This document shows, one piece after another, positions 33,414 through 34,781 of a DNA stretch of 34,781 bases. The DNA comes from CAZNLL01 sp964573885 (GTDB taxonomy: Bacteria; Desulfobacterota; DSM-4660; Desulfatiglandales; Desulfatiglandaceae). Below the pieces are notes generated by a model. That model did not search any database and was not told the origin of the DNA. It was given only the letters and a program-made list of their open reading frames with translations. The stretch lies in contig CAZNLL010000028.1 of the NCBI GenBank assembly GCA_964573885.1, positions 1-34,781 of the forward strand. Direction: 5' to 3'. The first letter of the stretch is position 1. Every line of letters starts with the position of its first letter. The position numbers and the translations under genes were made by a program.

Positions 33414-34294
33414 GACCTCTCTCCACTGGTGCGAGCAATATACTGGATCATACGGGCGCCCATGTCCAGGCCTGTGGCAGCCTCAAGCCCCTTGAAGCCC
33501 GGAGAGTAATTGACCTCGATCACCTTCGCAACCCCCTGGGCATCAACAAGCATGTCCACACCCGATATATCCAATCCCAAGGCCCGGCCGGAACCTACAG
33601 CCAGCCCGGTAAACGCCCTGTCCAGGTGGGCCTCCTTCCCTTGTCCCGTTAAGTGAATATTGGAGCGGAAATCTCCGGCTTTAGGAGTCAGGGTCATGGC
33701 GCCGGAGACCTCATCCCCCAGGACAATGGCCCGCAAATCCCGCCTTTTCTCAGGGGGGATGAACTCCTGCACCAGAAGGCACTCGCGTTTTTGGTGATAC
33801 TTATCGATGATAAACTCTGCTGTCAAAGGAGACTCTACCAGCAAGACCCCCTTGCCCTGCCTGCTGCTGAGGACCTTGGCCACTACAGGATACCCGCCCA
33901 GGCGGTCTACGGCCCTCTGAAAGGTTTTAAAGTTACTTACCAGGTAAGAGTGAGGCACAGGAATGCCCATACGGGACAGGGTCTGCAGGCAAAGGGCTTT
34001 GTTCCTGGCCAAGAGGATGGATTCAAATCCATTAACCACAGGGATACGGGCCAGTTCAAAATGACGGACCAGGGCCAGGGCGTATTCATTAATGGTCGAT
34101 CCTATCCTGGGCAGGAGCACATCCAGGTCACCCCTTTGGGGGGCCTCAAGGTCCTGCCCCCCCTGACGTATCTCTCCGAGACAATCCTTGGGATGTATGA
34201 TGGTGACCTTGTGCCCCAGGCCTGAGGCCGCCTCAATCAGCCGCCGGTTGGGATGATACTCCGGGCTCCTGGCGCTTAAAATCCCGATATGCAT
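33410..34294 (-). CDS. RimK-family ATP-grasp amino-acid ligase
   Basis: A 294-residue ATP-grasp ligase of the RimK/LysX family, which adds an amino acid (often glutamate) to a peptide or carrier C-terminus. The N-terminus MHIGILSARSPEYHPNRRLIEAA matches RimK. ATP-grasp blocks: RIGSTINEYALALVRHFE, ARNKALCLQTLSRMGIPVPHS, VVAKVLSSRQGKGVLLVES, LLVQEFI, RDLRAIVLGDEVSGAM, SNIHLTGQGKEA and GVAKVIEVNYSPGFKG, with the metal-binding glutamate and asparagine in the last. ATG 34294 matches the family N-terminus but has no ribosome-binding site; a GTG four codons upstream is possible. An overlapping short frame with a good site precedes it (see findings). It is coupled to the GshB-like gene by ATGA. The substrate is unknown. 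Confidence 0.84.
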   Translation of the reverse strand: MHIGILSARSPEYHPNRRLIEAASGLGHKVTIIHPKDCLGEIRQGGQDLEAPQRGDLDVLLPRIGSTINEYALALVRHFELARIPVVNGFESILLARNKALCLQTLSRMGIPVPHSYLVSNFKTFQRAVDRLGGYPVVAKVLSSRQGKGVLLVESPLTAEFIIDKYHQKRECLLVQEFIPPEKRRDLRAIVLGDEVSGAMTLTPKAGDFRSNIHLTGQGKEAHLDRAFTGLAVGSGRALGLDISGVDMLVDAQGVAKVIEVNYSPGFKGLEAATGLDMGARMIQYIARTSGERS

Positions 34295-34320
34295 ACACAC
34301 AACCACATGGCTTCAGCCAT
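34276..34320 (-). CDS. Possible 14-codon leader peptide overlapping the rimK-like start
   Basis: ATG at 34320 is preceded by CAGGA with a 4-5 base gap, the best ribosome-binding site in this interval. The frame encodes MAEAMWLCVCISGF and stops inside the rimK-like gene, whose own ATG (34294) lacks such a site and is in another frame. Coupled initiation through the leader is plausible. Too short for compositional support. Confidence 0.3.
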   Translation of the reverse strand: MAEAMWLCVCISGF

Positions 34321-34325
34321 TTTTT
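34307..34325 (+). terminator. Short hairpin with T-run, antisense to the rimK-like leader
   Basis: ATGGC (34307-34311) and GCCAT (34316-34320) enclose a TTCA loop, followed by T to 34325. It has the form of a small intrinsic terminator on the plus strand. No plus-strand gene lies immediately to its left, so it would stop only antisense transcription or be fortuitous. Confidence 0.25.
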
Positions 34326-34384
34326 CCTGCCAAATCCCTGACAAGGGCCTTGATAAAATCCCCGGCTTTGTTCATCTTAAGGAC

Positions 34385-34781
34385 ATGAAAAAAAATGAAA
34401 ACAACCCCCGCTGTGACACCCTGCTCGTTTTTCCCCCTCTTTGGACCCCTGTCACCCCTTACCTGGCGCTCCCCGTGCTGGTAGCCTATCTGCGAAAGCA
34501 CGGTCTGTCAACAGAGCAATATGACGCGAGTCTGGATTTCTTTACCCGTTACCTTCTGACGAAGGATACCCTATTAAATCTCCTTGAGCGCATGGACCGG
34601 CGGGCTCGGGCAGGTGATTACGCGGGGGCCTCCCGGACTGACAGAGACCGGGTGCGGGATATACAAAAAAACCGGGGACTCTGGGAAGAAAAAATCTCGG
34701 AGGTGGACCACCTCCTTTCCTCGCTGAGAGACCCGGCCTCCTTCTACGATCCGGAGATCTGTATTCGAACCCAGAGAGACC
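34385..34781 (+). CDS. Probable B12-binding radical SAM protein, truncated by window end
   Basis: An open frame from ATG 34385 runs off the right edge after 132 codons. The start of the protein, DTLLVFPPLWTPVTPYLALP followed by LVAYLRKHGL and QYDASLDF, matches the N-terminal B12-binding-like domain of radical SAM proteins. The rest is a charged helical linker (DRDRVRDIQKNRGLWEEKISEVDHLL). The CxxxCxxC radical SAM cluster motif would lie beyond the window, so the assignment is not proven. AAGGA lies only one base before the ATG, so initiation may differ. It is divergent from the rimK-like gene across about 90 bases and may share regulation with that operon. Confidence 0.65.
   Translation, partial: MKKNENNPRCDTLLVFPPLWTPVTPYLALPVLVAYLRKHGLSTEQYDASLDFFTRYLLTKDTLLNLLERMDRRARAGDYAGASRTDRDRVRDIQKNRGLWEEKISEVDHLLSSLRDPASFYDPEICIRTQRD

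Noticed and set aside
34313..34501. 62-codon minus-strand frame ending in a 20-residue helix-like segment (ATG at 34375)
   Set aside because: Most of it is antisense to the radical SAM-like gene, and the short segment from 34375 has no ribosome-binding site. Compositionally plausible but unsupported.
1..34781. tRNA, rRNA, CRISPR array, transposase or attachment sites
   Set aside because: I looked for cloverleaf-like stretches, spaced direct repeats, transposase motifs and flanking duplications and saw none.

Overview
The window reads as a GC-rich bacterial chromosome segment with tightly packed, often overlapping genes. Gene content (an EF-G outside a str operon, a double-length UvrA, a dCache-type sensor protein, a GAF/HD-GYP protein with a characteristic insertion, a GshB-like ligase, a TlpA-type thioredoxin) fits an anaerobic deltaproteobacterium (Desulfobacterota or relatives). 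That placement is inferred from gene families; there is no rRNA or other marker here. I saw no tRNA, rRNA, CRISPR array, insertion sequence or phage gene.

Layout. 1-287: gene-free AT-rich leader with a perfect inverted repeat and a hairpin. 288-1484 (+): MFS transporter, sharing a CTAG stop tetranucleotide with a convergent EndoIII-like (MagIII/MpgII-type) DNA glycosylase. 2281-4320 (+): EF-G, whose likely promoter overlaps an opposed promoter for the glycosylase. 4340-9762 (-): compact run plsC > LolA-like periplasmic protein > priA > TlpA-like thioredoxin > amidohydrolase. 9763-10056: AT-rich regulatory region with a near-consensus promoter and a 61-residue cysteine-rich protein. 10069-14383 (-): overlapping run cvpA > mazG > mtgA > a membrane sensor whose histidine-kinase ATPase domain looks degenerate. 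14590-15822 (+): GAF/HD-GYP protein. 15885-16289 (-): flavin-binding PPOX-fold protein. 16290-16630: gene-free stretch packed with GC-rich palindromes. 16631-21934 (+): 1767-residue UvrA made of two complete UvrA copies. 21912-34294 (-): the longest co-directional block. 34385-end (+): a truncated gene, probably a B12-binding radical SAM protein.

The block at 21912-34294 is the best candidate for an undescribed system. In transcription order it holds a RimK-type ATP-grasp ligase, a GshB-like ATP-grasp ligase, a complete peptide-type ABC importer (binding protein, two permeases, two ATPases), a third and unrelated-looking ATP-grasp protein, an N-formylglutamate-amidohydrolase-family hydrolase, a DUF4301 protein and a YhhQ-type queuosine-precursor transporter. 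Stop/start overlaps (ATGA or longer) tie rimK to gshB-like, oppD to oppF, oppF to the third ATP-grasp, and that to the hydrolase. Importer, ligase and amide hydrolase therefore probably form one expression unit, which suggests uptake and remodelling of a small peptide or amino-acid conjugate. This is inference from context; no substrate can be read from the sequence.

Start codons were chosen from ribosome-binding sites, overlaps and family N-termini; several differ from the longest open frame and the reasons are given per gene.
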